The position numbers and the translations under genes were made by a program. The notes beneath the pieces are model-generated. The model was not told where the DNA came from. It saw only the letters and a list, made by a program, of their open reading frames with translations, and searched no databases. A stretch of DNA of 64,000 bases from Stomoxys calcitrans. Lineage: Eukaryota > Arthropoda > Insecta > Diptera > Muscidae. The stretch is from positions 25,168,776 through 25,232,775 of the forward strand of contig NC_081555.1 in NCBI RefSeq assembly GCF_963082655.1, in the 5' to 3' direction. How positions within the stretch are numbered: position 1 is the stretch's first letter; each line of letters begins with the position of its first letter. This document shows, piece after piece, positions 12,515-25,456 of this stretch.

Positions 12515-13402
12515 CAAGTAAAAGCGTGCTTAGTTCGGCCGGACCGAATCTTGGGAACCCAACACCATGGATTCTGCTAAAATATGGGAGCTATATCTCG
12601 CTATCGACAGATCTGAACCGTACTTAGCACAGTTGTTGAGAGTCATAAAAGAACATTATGTGCAAAATTACGGCCAAATCGAATAAAAATTGAGATTTCC
12701 AGAAGCTCAAGAAGTCAAATTGGGACATCGGGTTATAAGGGAGCTACATCAGGTTATAGATTGATTTACACTGTACTAGGCACAGTTGTTGGAAGTCATA
12801 ACAGAACATTATGTGCAAAATTTCAGCCAAATCGAATGAAAATTAAGGCTTCCAGGGGATTAAGAAGTCAAATCCGATGATCGGGTTATATGTGAGCTAT
12901 ATCAGGTTATAGACCGATTTACACTGTACTAAGCACAGTTGTTGCAAGTCATAACGGAACATTGTGTGCAAAATTTCAGCCAAATCGGAAAAAAATTGTG
13001 GCTTCCAGGGTCTCAAGAAAACAAATCGGGAGATCAGTTTCTATAGCTGGAAGTCAAAGTAAAACACAACAAATTTCAGCCACATCGGATGAAAATTGTG
13101 GCTTGTAAAGGCTCAACAAGTCAAATCGGGAGATCGCTTTATATGGCAGCTATATCGAAATCTGAACCGATATGACCCATTTGCAATCCACAACGACCTA
13201 CAAATGCAAAATTTTAAGCGGCTAGCTTTCCGTGATCGACCGCTATCGTAATTTCGACAGACGGACTGACATGGCTAAATCGACTCAGAATTTCGAGACG
13301 ATCAAGAATTTAAACACCTTATGCGGTCCCAGATTAATATTTCAAGGTGTTACAAACGGAATGTCTAGATTAGTATACCCCCATCCTATGGTGGTGGGTA
13401 TA
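12515..13402 (-). mobile_element. Family A element, both ends present
   Basis: The left (hairpin) end is 'CAAGTAAAAGCGTGC' with palindrome 'TTCGGCCGGACCGAA'. The right end is 'CCTATGGTGGTGGGTAT'. About five internal units are diverged in sequence but readable from 'gttataga.cgattta.actgta' and 'caaaatttcagcca.atcg'. No coding capacity. Confidence 0.82.
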
Positions 13403-13419
13403 AAAATGTTACCTTGAAA

Positions 13420-14105
13420 AAGAAAATCTAAGTTAGGAATTCCGTCCTATTTACAAAATCCTTTATTGTCTTCCATGCCACTCCCCTAAGTTGGTTCATG
13501 TCTGGTATATTGTCCCCACCTAAGTGCCGGTATCTGTTAGACGTGAAGATTTTACAAAGTCAGCTCGTAGTCCTATGTGTCCCGTTATGATACCAATAGC
13601 TATACTGACCTCCTTTTTACTTCCTTTCTGTAATAGCGTCGTCTTCTCACGATCTGGAACCCCCCATGGGATTTTCGCTGTCCTACTGACTGTTTCGTTG
13701 TTCCACAGGGTTGCATTCGCATTCGTCGCCCAAGCCCTTAACTCGGATTGCGTCGACCCGAAAGGCTTCGGGTTAGCCATGTTTATTGACGGTAGTCCTC
13801 TGGCCTTCACCGCCATATCGTCTGCCCTTTCATTTCCCTTTATTCCGTTATGGCCCGGCACCCAAACGGATTTTGCCATCCTCAGAGAAGGCGTTAATCT
13901 CCTTACACCGCAAGACTGTTCGCGTCCTTACCGTTCTTGTTGTTAGTGCCCTTGTGGCAATTTTATTGTCCGTAAAGATGTTCACACTCGACGTCCTCGA
14001 GTAAGCACCACACCACCTCACGCATTTCTTGATCGACGGATCTTCGCCTGCAATGCCGTTTATGGTCATTTCAGCCATGTCGGATAAGAATTGCGCGGTG
14101 TAGAG
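13420..14105 (-). pseudogene. Non-LTR retrotransposon RNase H domain and 3' end fragment
   Basis: The minus strand encodes an RNase H core: 'VNIFTDNKIA' (TDN/TDS metal-binding strand), then 'VWVPGHNGIKGNERADDMAVKAR' (GHxGxxGNExAD). A downstream region 'IAIGIITGHIGLRA' is typical of the tail of this LINE group. The two halves are in different frames (break near 13860). No RT is attached, so this is a 5'-truncated, dead copy. Confidence 0.85.
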
Positions 14106-15055
14106 TCTCAAGAAATATAATCGGGAGATCGGTTTATATGACAGCTATATTAGGTTATAAACCGATTTAGACTGTGCATGGCATAGTTGTTGAAAGTCAA
14201 AGTAACACGCTTCATGCAAAATTTCAGCCAAATCGGATAAGAATTTCGCACTCTAGAGACTCAAGAAGTCAAGATCCGAGATCGTTTTATATGGGAACTT
14301 TATCAGTTAAAAACTGATTTAGACCATACTTGGCATAGTTATTGAAAGTTATTTTGTGTAAAATGTAAGCCTTATCGGATAAAAATTGCGCCCTCTATAG
14401 GCTTAAGAAGTCAAGAGCCAAGATCAGTTTATATGGAAGCTATGTGAGTTTATAAACCGATTTAAACCATACTTGCAAGTCATAACATATAACTTTGGGC
14501 AAAATTTCACCCAAATCGGATAAGAATTGCGCCCTCTAGTCAAAGTCAAAGCAACACTTCATGCAAAATTTCAGCCAAATCGGAAAGAATTGCGCCCTCT
14601 AGAGGCTAAAAAAATTATACTGTCTATCAAAACATGGACCGATATTTAAAAACCCAGTCGACCGTCACTAATAGGAAGCGCCTAGATCAATTCCTTCTAA
14701 TGTTAGCGTACTTTCGACAGACAGATGGACGGATATGGCTAAATCGACAAGACGATCAAGAATATATATTGTATATTCTTTGGTCTTCATAGCAATATTT
14801 CGGAATAATAGCGCCCTCTAGAGGCTCATGGCAACTATATCAGGCTATGAACCGATTTAGACCATACTAGGGATAGTTGTTGAAAGTCAAAGCAAAACAC
14901 TTCATGATAAGCACTGCGCCCTCTAGCGGCTAAAGAAATCAAAATGCATGATCTGTTTATATGACAGAAATATCAAAACATAGACCAATAGGACCCACTT
15001 ACAATCCCCGCCGACCTAAACTAATAGGAAGTATTTGTGCAAAATTTGAGAACTT
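14105..15055 (-). mobile_element. Family A internal units, ends missing
   Basis: Tandem units with 'aaatttcagccaaatcggataagaa', 'gcgccctctagaggctcaagaagtc' and 'gatcggtttatatgacagctat'. Both terminal signatures are absent or degraded. The left border abuts the LINE fragment, so one element has truncated the other. Confidence 0.75.
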
Positions 15056-15059
15056 GTCT

Positions 15060-17247
15060 GAGGGACCTAATGAGGATTTGTCTGACTTTTACCCTTTTGT
15101 GAATAGATTCAGCACTGCGGCAGATTCTCGCATTCCGTAGGGAGAGGGATTATTTCCATCTAATAAGGGCAATGAGGGTTCTCTTCAAATAGATTGGTCA
15201 GTCCAGTGAAGTATTGCTATGTTGTCTGCAGTTTGTCAACATTTAGTTTTCATGTTGTATCAGATCGTACGTGTCAAGCTACCGAATCAATGTTGGCATA
15301 TCAATGAATGTAAATCAGATTTAAGTACATGTACTTGTATGCAAAATAATACCAAGCCTATGGCCCTACAAACATTTTTCATGATTTTGGAAGAGCGTTC
15401 GACTCCGTAATGAATAAAACAATCTTCTGCAAGATTTTCACGCAACTGTTCCTCCGTTTGAGTCTCGAAACACTCTTCCACGATATTATTGGGCAATCTA
15501 TTGAATATGCGGATGTTTATGCAACTCCTCGCGACTCATATGGAAGATTTGCCGAAAACTCTTCCAGAGGATTCGTCTTGAAGACCTTCTCACAATGCGG
15601 GAATCGTCTACGACTCTTTGACCAGCTCGTCCGCTCATCTAGACGATTCGTGGAAGATTGTTTGGCGATCAAAAAAGGTTTCCAGGTTGGGTTTCAGTTC
15701 TTGTTCGTATACACAAATATGTGTTATATTGTAGTATGTGTGAATTTACCTGCCACTGATGTAAATCTACATATGATCGATTTGTTTTCTTGATGTTCCA
15801 TCTGGTTATGGCTCTGTGGATGTCGAGATGGCTAAATCGGGTGCTGCAACAAATCACTTGGACAGATTTCTGACCGTCAACATTCTTTCATTGATGGTAT
15901 TCTTCAAGCCATTCCAAGATTCTTGTTCTACGATTGATAGTTACTACTTGGCTATTAACTAAACATGAATTAGGCTTAATTCTGTGATATTAGAGCAGCC
16001 GATTTCAGTTTCCTAAAGCAATATTTAACACTTTAAGTCATTCTGTTTAATATTCTACTCTCCCATGAAAATTCCGGCAAGTGACCATAATTGGATGATG
16101 TTCCAGAACATTAAACAACTTCAAACCAATTGGATATGCTGGAAATTATGACATGATGTCTTTTAAGGACATTAAAAACAACTGTCAACAAAAAAAAACA
16201 AATAGAAGCCAAAGAGCAACACACGCATGAAATCAATTTGTAAAAGTTTATTCGCGCAGTTTATTATGATTTTCAAAATATAAAAAAATCCCCCATCACT
16301 ATAAAATTTCTTCAAAAAAAAAAGGATAATACCAACAGACACTAACAGCTACTCACCCTTAATCTCACAGATAATGGCAAATATTCAACATATTTTAACG
16401 CTTCAAAATCTCTATACTCAGCTTAGAAATCTTGGGCAGAACAAAAAAAAGGTTATGGTTCTTTTCTAATGTCCTGCAAGAGGAATCAAAGTCCTGAGAG
16501 AGCGAGAGACCCACAAAAGCCTTAAAGACTTAATTATGTGAACGAGAAATGATAACGTTTTTCGAATACAAATAATAACAACACACACACAAGTAAAAGC
16601 TATTCAACGTGGAAATCCATCCAACTCCAAATAAGGAAAAATAGCCAGCTTTTGTGATAGCAAAAGGAATGAAAATCCTTTACACTGACTCTTATCCTGC
16701 TCTCTGCAAAGAAATCCCCCAAATATTCTAAGCGGGTGTTAACTGAGTGATTTTTTTTTTCATTCTTTCATTTTATTCTATTTATCTCTTTCTGCTCTTA
16801 AACGTCCCTTACTGAGGCATTGCTTGGTGTCTGGCAAATTTGCATAATTCGTTAAAGGACATTTGTCATCCTTTTGCCTTCTTTTATTCATACCACACTT
16901 TAGCTAACAAAAACCCCTTAAGAGTGGGTATTTGCCAAAGAAAAAAGAACACCCCAACCAAAATACCCATTTGTAAGGATAATAAATTTGCATTTGACGT
17001 CAAGTGGTAAAAAGTGTTCAGAGTTTTGGCAAACGTCTTCTTGCACTCTTTATGCGATTCAATGGTTTTTCATGGCTATTTTTAAGCAATTTGTGATTTT
17101 TGCCAGTAGGAGATTTGATTTCAAAGAGTAAGGGAATTTATATGGATATACTTTGAATATATATCACTTTCCATTTGGCTTAGTTATTGCTGAAAAAAAA
17201 AAAAGAAAACCAAACTATATGATTTCCTTTTTGTTGTGTCTTTCTAG
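15060..17247. other. Unassigned stretch upstream of Vsx exon
   Basis: Largely unique, AT-rich DNA. A 127-codon open frame at 15410-15793 has no recognised domain. From about 16150 the sequence is unique and ends in a polypyrimidine tract and acceptor (17241-17247), so at least its right part is Vsx intron. No exon for the rest of the homeodomain was seen. Confidence 0.5.
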
Positions 17248-17422
17248 GTCTGGTTTCAAAATCGCCGTGCCAAATGGCGTAAAACTGAAAAATGTTGGGG
17301 TCGCAGCACTATTATGGCCGAATATGGTTTGTATGGTGCCATGGTACGTCACTCGTTGCCTTTGCCTGAGACTATATTGAAGTCGGCCAAGGAGAATGAC
17401 TCTGTAGCACCCTGGCTACTAG
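17248..17422 (+). CDS. Vsx: Vsx-type homeobox gene, internal exon: homeodomain helix 3 plus CVC domain
   Basis: This exon encodes a DNA-binding regulator of the visual-system-homeobox (Vsx1/Vsx2, Chx10) family. It opens right after an acceptor 'tttctag' with [12 protein letters not shown], the recognition helix of the homeodomain. It then runs into [19 protein letters not shown], the CVC domain specific to this family, ending 'APWLLG'. The phase-0 split before VWFQNRR is a classic paired-like intron position. The donor after 17422 (gtatgg) leaves phase 1 and joins in frame to the exon at 34412. The remainder of the homeodomain must be on an upstream exon not seen within 17 kb. Family knowledge: these factors act in the nucleus during optic-lobe and retinal development. 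I cannot tell Vsx1 from Vsx2 with this sequence alone. Confidence 0.93.
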
Positions 17423-17503
17423 GTATGGAGAACAAAAGTAAATGCAAAAATCATATCATACTACAATTACAATTTTTATTATTTAAAATAATTTTTCCCA
17501 AAA

Positions 17504-19091
17504 CATAGAAAAATTGACACCAAACGTGCTATTTTCGATGCCATACGGTATTGCTAGCCAAACAATTCCATATGGTAACAAACAATATCGCTTGGTTTGC
17601 TTAATACCGTTTGGTATAAGCTTTAATACCAAGCAGGTATTGCTTTTAATACTGTTAAACCTGTTATTGGCCTTAATACCAAACCGAGATTGTTTTAATG
17701 CCATTCTCGTTATCACATGAACATTCCACTCCTCAATTAATTAAAATAAATATCATTACACGGATAGGAGAAAGACGGCTAAATATCTACTGGTATTATT
17801 TTATTCACATTGATTTTAATACCATGTGGTATTATTTCAATACTAGACTTAGATGACTTTATTAAATTCTAACAAGTAAGAGCATGCTAAGTTCGCCTGG
17901 GCGGAATTTTATATTCCCTCCACCATGGAACGCATTTGTCGAGTTCTATGTGCGGCATGTCTTTTTCGGCAAACAAAGAATATTGAATAAGAACTGTTAT
18001 GCTATTGAAGCTATATCAAGTTATAGTCTGATTTGGACCATAAATGAATGCTGAACATTGTAGAAGTCATTGTGTAATATTTTAGTTCATTCGGATAAGA
18101 ATCGCCCCTTGTAGGGGCTGAAGAAGCAAAATCGGGAGATAGGTTTATATGGGAGCTGTATCAAGCTATTGATCGATTCAGACCATATTAGACACATATG
18201 TTGAAGATCTTGAGAGAAGCCGTTGTACAAAATTTCTCCCAAATCAAATGAGAATTGCGCCCTCTAGAGGCTCAAGAAGTCAAGATCCCAAATCGGTTTA
18301 TACGGCAGCTATATCAGGTTGTGTACCGATTTGCACCATACTTAGCACAGTTAATTAAATCGGGTGAGAATTGCGCGCTCTATTGGCTCAAGAATTCAAG
18401 ATCCAAGATCGGTTTATATGGCAGCTATATAAAAACATGAACCGATTTGAACCATACTTAGTGCAATTGTTGGAAGTGATACTAAAACACCACGTGCAAA
18501 ATTTCAGTCAAATCGGACGAGAATTGCCCCCTCTAGAGGCTCAAGAAGTCAAGACCCAAGATCGGTTTATATGGCAGCTATTACAAAACATGGACCGATT
18601 TGAACCATACTTAGCGCAATTGTAGGATGTGAAAGCAAAACTCCACGTGCAAAATTTCAGTCAAATCGGACGAGAATTGCGCCCTTTAGAGGCTCAAGAA
18701 GTCAAGACACAAGATCGGTTTATATGGCAGCTATATCAAAACATGGACCGATTTTGCCCATTTACAATTCCAAGCAACCTACACTAATAAAAAGTATTTG
18801 TGCAAAATTTCAAGCGGTTAACTTTACTCCTTCGAAAGTTAGCGTGCTTTCGACAGACAGACGGACATGGCTAGATCGACTTAAAATGACATGACGATCA
18901 AGAATATACAATATATACTTTATGGGGTCTCAGACGCATATTTCGATGTTTTACAAACAGAATGACGAAATTAGTATATATAAAAAGTCTCCTTCGTGTA
19001 GAATTGAATTAATACCAAATGGTATTAAAAATAATGTAATTAATATCATACCAACTGGTATTGACAAAGTAGCGTCTTTTTTCTATCAGTG
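17504..19091. mobile_element. Candidate inverted-repeat element rich in 'ggtattaa' palindromes, split by a family A insertion
   Basis: Short palindromes of the type 'ataccaaatggtatt' recur at 17540-17710 and again at 19010-19065. The outer ends look inverted: 'catagaaaaattgaca' at the left, and on the opposite strand 'tgatagaaaaaagacg' at the right. The middle is a family A copy (17873-18983). No transposase remains. The boundaries are estimates. Confidence 0.45.
17873..18983 (-). mobile_element. Family A element, complete, inside another repeat
   Basis: The hairpin end 'CAAGTAAGAGCATGCTAAG' is at the left. At least five internal units follow, with 'gcgccctctagaggctcaagaagtcaa' and 'cggtttatatggcagctatatc', spaced about 150 bp. 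A 'gacagacagacggacatgg' tract lies near 18855. The right terminus is decayed ('agtatatataaaa'). Confidence 0.8.
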
Positions 19092-19299
19092 TGGTCGAAT
19101 AAGAAAGAAAACTTATAATGCTTGTAACTCCTTGATTTAAACTTTAATCTCAAAAAAAATTTAATTTCACCAGGGAACGGATACGGTTGATCCCTTTCTG
19201 CCCCCTGGAATACTATATTTAATACTTAGAAGTAAGAGTCCGAATCACCTATGTAAAGGACTGAAAAATTTTGAAAATGGCAGACAACTTGACTTGACT

Positions 19300-21420
19300 T
19301 AGAGGTCTGAATGTAAACCCAGATGAGACATAATGTTTACGAGGAAAATGAAGGTGAGACAAATTGAGGTGCCACGTTTCCTCAACAGAACGATTTTGAT
19401 GTCCGACAAAGTCAAATACTTACCAATAATCTTGGATAGGAAATTGAACTGGAAATGCCACAGCCTGAAGCGTAGTAAAAAGGCTTAAAGATGTTCAGGA
19501 GGTGTATAGACGGTCCATAGGTTCGAAATTGGGCCTCTATCCGAGAATATTCCACTGGCTCTACAGGATCGTGATAAGACCAATACTTACTAACGCCTCA
19601 GTAGTTTGGTGGACGGCAATGGAGAAAAATTGCACCATAAGAACTGTACAATAGGTTCCGAGAAAATGTTATCCTGACATAAGCGGGGCGATGAGGACCG
19701 CGCCTACTAAGACACTGGAGACTATTCGGATGAAGTATGGGGCGTTGACCGCGGCTATGAGTCTTAAGGTAATGGGGTATAGATAGAAGCTTGTTGCAGG
19801 TCTTACCATAGCAGGATAATCGAGGCCACGATAGAAAACCTGGAGGGATGAAAAGAGGTTGTGGATCGAATATCTGAGACAGTGCATAAGGTCAAGTGCG
19901 AAGCACTGGTGCCAGTCGCACAATCTTAGATTGACGGAACTCTGGTTCTGCCTTTTGAAAGTTCATGCTACACAAATGGATAAGTAGTTTGGTGGACGGG
20001 AATGGAGAAAAATTGCACCATAAGAACTCTCAGCGAAAACTTTATCTTGACATAAGCGGGGCGATGAAAACCGTGCCTACTAAGACACTGGAGACTATAC
20101 TAGATATCCGGTTCATAGACACACAGATGAAGTATGGGGCGTTCACCGCGGCTATGAGCCTTAAAGTAATGGGGCGTGGATAGAAGATAGTTGCAGGTCT
20201 TACAATAGCAGAATAATCGAGACCACGATAGAAAACCTGGATGAAAAGAGGTTTTGGATGGAATACCTGAGACAGTGCATAAGGTCAAGTGCGAAGCACT
20301 GATGCCAGCCACACAACCGTAGATTGACGGAACTCTGGTACTGCCTTTTTAAATTTCATGCTACACAGATGGATAAGTAGTTTGGTGGACGGCAATGGAG
20401 AAAAAGTGCGCCATAAAAACTCTCGGAGAAAACTTTATCTTAACATAAGCGAGGCGATGAAAACCGCGCCTACTAAGACAATGGAGATTATACAACAATA
20501 GATATCCGGTTCATAGATAATCCAGGCCACGATAGGAAGCCTGGATGGATGGGAAGAGGTTTTGGATCGAATACCTGAGACAGCACAATCTTAGATTGAC
20601 GGAACTCTGGTACTGCCTTTTGAGAGTTCATGCTAAACAGAAGGATCAACGCTAGATGACATAGTGGGCCAACATTGAGCGCACAGGTACTCACATTGGT
20701 TTTCGACTGCATGACCATCACGGAATGCGTGAGGTGGTATGGTGTACACTCTAGGACTTCGAATGTGAACATCTTTACGGACAGTAAATTTGCCATCATG
20801 CTAGTAACAGCCAGGACGGTAAGGTCACAAACTGTCTTGGAGTGTAAGAAGGAGATTGACGCCTTCTCTGAGAATGGCAAAATTCGCATCGTTTGCGTGC
20901 CGAGTCATAGCGGAGTAGGAGGGAATGAAAGAGCAGACGATTTGGCAGTGAAGGCCAGAAGACTGCTATCAATAAACTTGGTTATGCTGAAGCCTTTCGG
21001 ATCGACGCAGTCCGAGTTAAGGGGTCGGTCTACGAACATGTAACACTGTGGTACAGTGAAACGGTCGGTAGGACGACGACGCCTCCTTTTTGGAGATACG
21101 GATGGTGAGAAGACGAGGTTATTACCGAAAAGGAAGTAAGAAGAAGGTCAGTATAGCTTTCGGTATCATAAGGGAACACATGGAATACGAGTTTACTTAT
21201 GCAAAATAGGTGCGGCAAGTGATAGCATGAGTAGGGTATGTGGGGAAGATGATGAGACATTGGAGCATTTCCTATATCATGTAAGCCGCGAAAGCCGGGC
21301 ATTTCGCGGCTAACAGACACCTGCACTTAGGTGATGATACAATACCAGACATGAACCAACTCAGGGGCGTGTTGTGAAAAACAATTATGAATTTTGTTGT
21401 ACGGAATTCCTAAGTTAGAT
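19300..21420 (+). pseudogene. Non-LTR retrotransposon (RT C-terminus, RNase H) with internal tandem repeats
   Basis: Frames around 19540-19620 read 'WLYRIVIRPILTNASVVWW', the conserved thumb region of this LINE group. RNase H follows at 20730-21042, with 'VNIFTDSKFAI' and 'SHSGVGGNERADDLAVKAR'. Past 21200 a zinc-knuckle-like 'CGEDDETLEHFLYHV' precedes the 3' end. Many stops and frameshifts kill it. A segment starting 'aagtagtttggtgga' is repeated in tandem at 19601, 19982 and 20370 (period about 385 bp), expanding the thumb region three-fold. Confidence 0.85.
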
Positions 21421-21429
21421 TTTCTTTCT

Positions 21430-21845
21430 ATACCCACCACTGAATGATGGGGGTATATTCCCCATTAATTTTGTCATTCCATTTGCAACACATCAAAATA
21501 TCCATTTCCAACCATATAAAAATAAGTAGCAAAAAATTTAAGACGGTCTAGCCATGCCCGTCCGACTGGCCGTGTGTCTGTTCGTTTTAAGGTCATAGGC
21601 TCCTAAAAGCCACATTTTGTATCCGATTTTGCTGAATTCGAGTTGGGTTGTGCCACTCGACATTTTTCTTCAATTTCGCGGAGTTCGATCTAGATCTAGA
21701 TATAGCTAACATATATACCGGTCTCTTGATATCAGGTCTTGGACCATAAAATGTGTTTTTATTGTCCGATTTCACCAAAATTTGGGACAGAGAGTTGGTG
21801 GGTATTCAAAGATCCGCCTGGCCAAACTTAATGCCTTTTTACTTG
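21430..21845 (+). mobile_element. Short family A/D-like element with both ends
   Basis: Starts with 'ATACCCACCACTGAATGATGG' and ends with 'CCTTTTTACTTG', preceded by a decayed hairpin. The internal units read 'tccgattttgctgaat' and 'gatctagatatagctaacatatata', closer to family D units than to family A. At about 416 bp it is the shortest complete copy. Confidence 0.7.
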
Positions 21846-22039
21846 TTCGAGGTTACTTTTTAGTATTTAGAGCTCACTGGCTTAGGTGTATGTCCATAGT
21901 GGCATGGGGCGTATTAATATCCGCACCCTCTTTTCAATTTCCATCTATTTTGGCTGAAATTTGATACAAAGACTTCTTTCGTGCCAAGTATGATCCGAAT
22001 CGGTCTATGACATCTTTGCAAGAAATTTTTCCCTGCCGG

Positions 22040-23250
22040 AAAGCGATCCGTTATTGAAGACGTATCTTGTTCCATGCCTCAGATATATTCTCAAACACGT
22101 GGAGTCAAAAAGGGTACTTGCAGATCTCGACGTAGATAAATCCCCGGACCCGGATGGCATACCGTCAAAACTTCGCTCGATTTATATCAAGTTTTCTCCG
22201 AGATCGCCCTTTAAGAGTTGTTGTACAAAAGATAGGTTCTCATAAGATGAGTATACATTGACCGCAGGTGTCCCACAAGGATCTGTCCTTTCTCCCTCTC
22301 TTTTTTTCCTTATTTTCATTGACGATCTACTGGGTCTGACTTCGAATCCGATCTACTCGTTCGCAGATGACAGCAACCTCTGTCATTCATTCTCATTCGA
22401 CCCTAGACTGAGTCTTCGAGAGATTGAAAACAGGAGGCGGATTATGGACGTAACACTCTGCCAGGATTTGCTGGCCATTTCTCAGTGGCGTCGAATGAAC
22501 AGGGAAGATTTGTATGCACGCAAGTGGCAGTGTTGTTTGATTGTCCCACAAACGATTCGCTGACACTTTACAATCCTCAATATCTATCGACGGTGTAGAT
22601 ATCAAGCAGTCAGATGCTCTTGATGTTCTGGGCATGAAGATACAATGTGATGTCCGCTGATCAAAACATGTATTCGAAGTATCGAAAGAAGCATTCAAGT
22701 GTTGGGGCTTTCTTAAGCAGTGTAAGAAATATTTCACTCCCGCTGATCTTCTTAATATCTACACTACGTACATCAGGCCGAAAATGGAATATAACTCGCA
22801 TATATGGGCCGGAGTTCCAAAATCATCCTTGGAGCTGCTTGACCGTGTCCAGAGGTGGGCGTTGGTGTTGATTGGCGATGGTAGGGTATCCAACTCTGTT
22901 GGTTCCTTTGAACATATCGAAATGTGGGTTGTGTGACGCTGTTCTATCGATTCATCCACGGCGTGGGTTCTTCGGAAATCAGTCTTCTGATTCATGACTT
23001 GAGATTGTTGGTCAGAAATACAAGATTTTCTTTAAAGCGCGCACCGGTTTATAATCAATTGACCAGCTCATCGGACCATGCACTACCGAGAGAATTCATT
23101 TTTTCGCAAGGACGGTCCGTATGAGGAATCGACTTCCGGCCGATGTTTTTCCCGCTACTTACGACATGCAGAAATTCAAAGCAAGTGTCAATAAACACTA
23201 CTCCCTCTTTCCGCCCTTCTATCCTTAACTAACCACTCCAACGCAATGCC
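22040..23250 (+). pseudogene. Non-LTR retrotransposon without RNase H (CR1/jockey-like), RT and C-terminus
   Basis: RT motifs are present in order in broken frames: 'LADLDVDKSPDPDGIPSKL' (22110-22170), 'AGVPQGSVLSPSLF' (22265) and the catalytic 'SFADDSNLCHS' (22350-22390). Near 23095-23210 the C-terminus reads 'RTVRMRNRLPADVFPATYD' and 'FKASVNKHYSLF', typical of CR1/jockey-like elements. No RNase H follows. Frameshifts near 22240, 22565 and 22700 and several stops show it is dead. Confidence 0.83.
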
Positions 23251-23294
23251 CTGCATATATAGGGGACAAACCCTGCGTGTTGGTTGATTGAAAA

Positions 23295-25401
23295 AACAAA
23301 AAAATCAATCTATAAACCGATATATCCCCCTTATAAACCGATCCCCAGATTTGACTTCTTGATCCCTTAGAATCCTCAATTTTCATCCGATTTGGCTGAA
23401 ATTTGGAACAAAGAGTTGTGTTGTGATTTTCAACATTTCACTTCAAGTATGATCTGAATCGGTCTATAAACAGATATAACCCCCATATAAACCGATCCCC
23501 AGATGTGACTTCTTGAGCCCTTAGAATCCTAAATTTTCCTCCGATTTGGCTAAAATTTGGAATAAAGAGTTGTGTTGTGACTTTCAACATCCACGTTAAG
23601 TATGATCTGAATCGGTCTATAAACAGATATAACCCCCATATAAACCGATCCCCGGATGTGACTTCTTGACCCCCTAAGAAGCCTTAATTTTCCTCCGATT
23701 TGGCTGAAATTTGGAACAAATAATTGAATTATGACTTTCAACAACCATGCCAAGTATGATTAGAATCGGTTCATAAAGAGATATAGCCCCCATATAAACC
23801 GATCCCCAGATTTGACTTCTTGATCCCTTAGAATCCTCAATTTTCATCCGATTTGGCTGAAATTTGGAACAAAGAGTTGTGTTGTGATTTTCAACATTTC
23901 ACTCCAAGTATGATCTGAATCGGTCTATAAGCAGATATAACCCCCATATAAACCGATCCCCGAATGTGACTTCTTGAGCCCTTAGAATCCTAAATTTTCC
24001 TCCGATTTGGCTAAAATTTGGAACAAAGAGTTGTGTTGTGACTTTCAACATCCACGTTAAGTATGATCTGAATCGGTCTATAAACAGATATAACCCCCAT
24101 ATAAACCGATCCCCGGATGTGACTTCTTGAGCCCTTAGAATCCTCAATTTTCATACGATTTGGCAGAAATTTGGAACAAAGAGTTGTCTTATGACTTTCA
24201 ACATCCATGCTAAGTATGGTCCGAATCTGTCTATAAACAGATAAAGCCCCCATATAAACCGATCCTCGGATTTGACTTCTTGAGCCCTTGAATCCTCAAT
24301 TTTCATACGATTTGGCTGAAATTTGTAACAAAGACTTATATTATGACTTTCAACATCCATGCCAAGTATGATTTGAATTGGTCCATAAAGAGATATAGCC
24401 CCCATATAAACCAATCCCCGGATTTGACTTCTTGACCCCCTAAGAAGCCTTAATTTTCCTCCGATTTGGCTGAAATTTGGAACAAATAATTGAATTATGA
24501 CTTTCAACAACCATGCCAAGTATGATTGGAATCGGTTCATAAAGAGATATAGCCCCCATATAAACCGATCCCCGGATTTGACTTCTTGAGCCCCTAGAAT
24601 CCTCAATTTTCATACGATTTGGCTGAAATTTGGAACAAATAATTGAATTATGACTTTCAACATCCATGCCAAGTATGATTGGAATCGGTCCATAAAGAGA
24701 TATAGCCCCCATATTAACCGATCCCCGGATTTGACTTCTTGATCCCCTAAGAAGCCTTAATTTTCATCCGAATTGGCTGAAATTTGGAACAAATAATTGA
24801 ATTATGACTTTCAACAACCATGCTTAGTATGATTGGAATCGGTTCATAAAGAGATATAGCCCCCATATAAACCGATTCTCGGATTTGACTTCTTGAGCCC
24901 CTACAAGCCTTAATTTTCATTCGATTTGGCTGAAATTTGGAACAAAGAGTTATGTTATGTCCTTCAACATCTACGCCAAGTACGATATGAATCGCTCTTT
25001 AAACAGATATAGCCCCCATATAAACTGATTCCTGGATTTGTCTTCTTGAGCACTTAGAAGCCTTAATTTTCATCCGATTTGGTGAAATTTGGAATAAGAG
25101 CTAGAGTTGTGAATATTGGATCCATGCCAAGTATTGTTCGAATCAGTCTATAAACAGATATAGCCCCCATATAAACCGATCCCCTGATTTGACTTCTTTA
25201 GCCCTTAGAAACCTATGATTTCCCCTGATATGGCTGAAATTTGGCCCAAACGCCTCCATACGTTCCGATATCCCGGTATGGCTTCTTGAGATCAAAATAA
25301 TTCACATACAAACTCAGTTATCAAGGGTACAGTTTCAGCAGAATCTTTGGTGGTGGGTGCCCAGGATTCGACTCGGCCGAACTTAGCGCACTTTTACTTG
25401 T
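23295..25401 (+). mobile_element. Family A element, long array with 3' hairpin end
   Basis: About thirteen units of roughly 155 bp run in one direction, each with 'ccccatataaaccgatcccc', 'gatttgacttcttgagccc' and 'tccgatttggctgaaatttggaac'. The array ends with the family A terminus 'TCGGCCGAACTTAGCGC' and 'CTTTTACTTG' at 25401. The 5' terminus is missing. It is the longest uninterrupted array here. Internal units are very alike, suggesting recent expansion or homogenisation. Confidence 0.85.
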
Positions 25402-25456
25402 TAGGTATGACATTTTCAGTACACAACCAGTATGGGAATGCCCCATATGAATTGTA

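Noticed and set aside
13524..13946. 140-codon frame on the + strand
   Set aside because: Antisense of the LINE RNase H region on the minus strand.
15410..15793. 127-codon frame upstream of the Vsx exon
   Set aside because: No homeodomain or other domain, and no splice signals fit Vsx; it cannot be the missing upstream exon.
23295..25401. Regularly spaced repeats resembling a CRISPR-like array
   Set aside because: Units are about 155 bp and tandem without unique spacers, in a eukaryotic genome, with the termini of family A.
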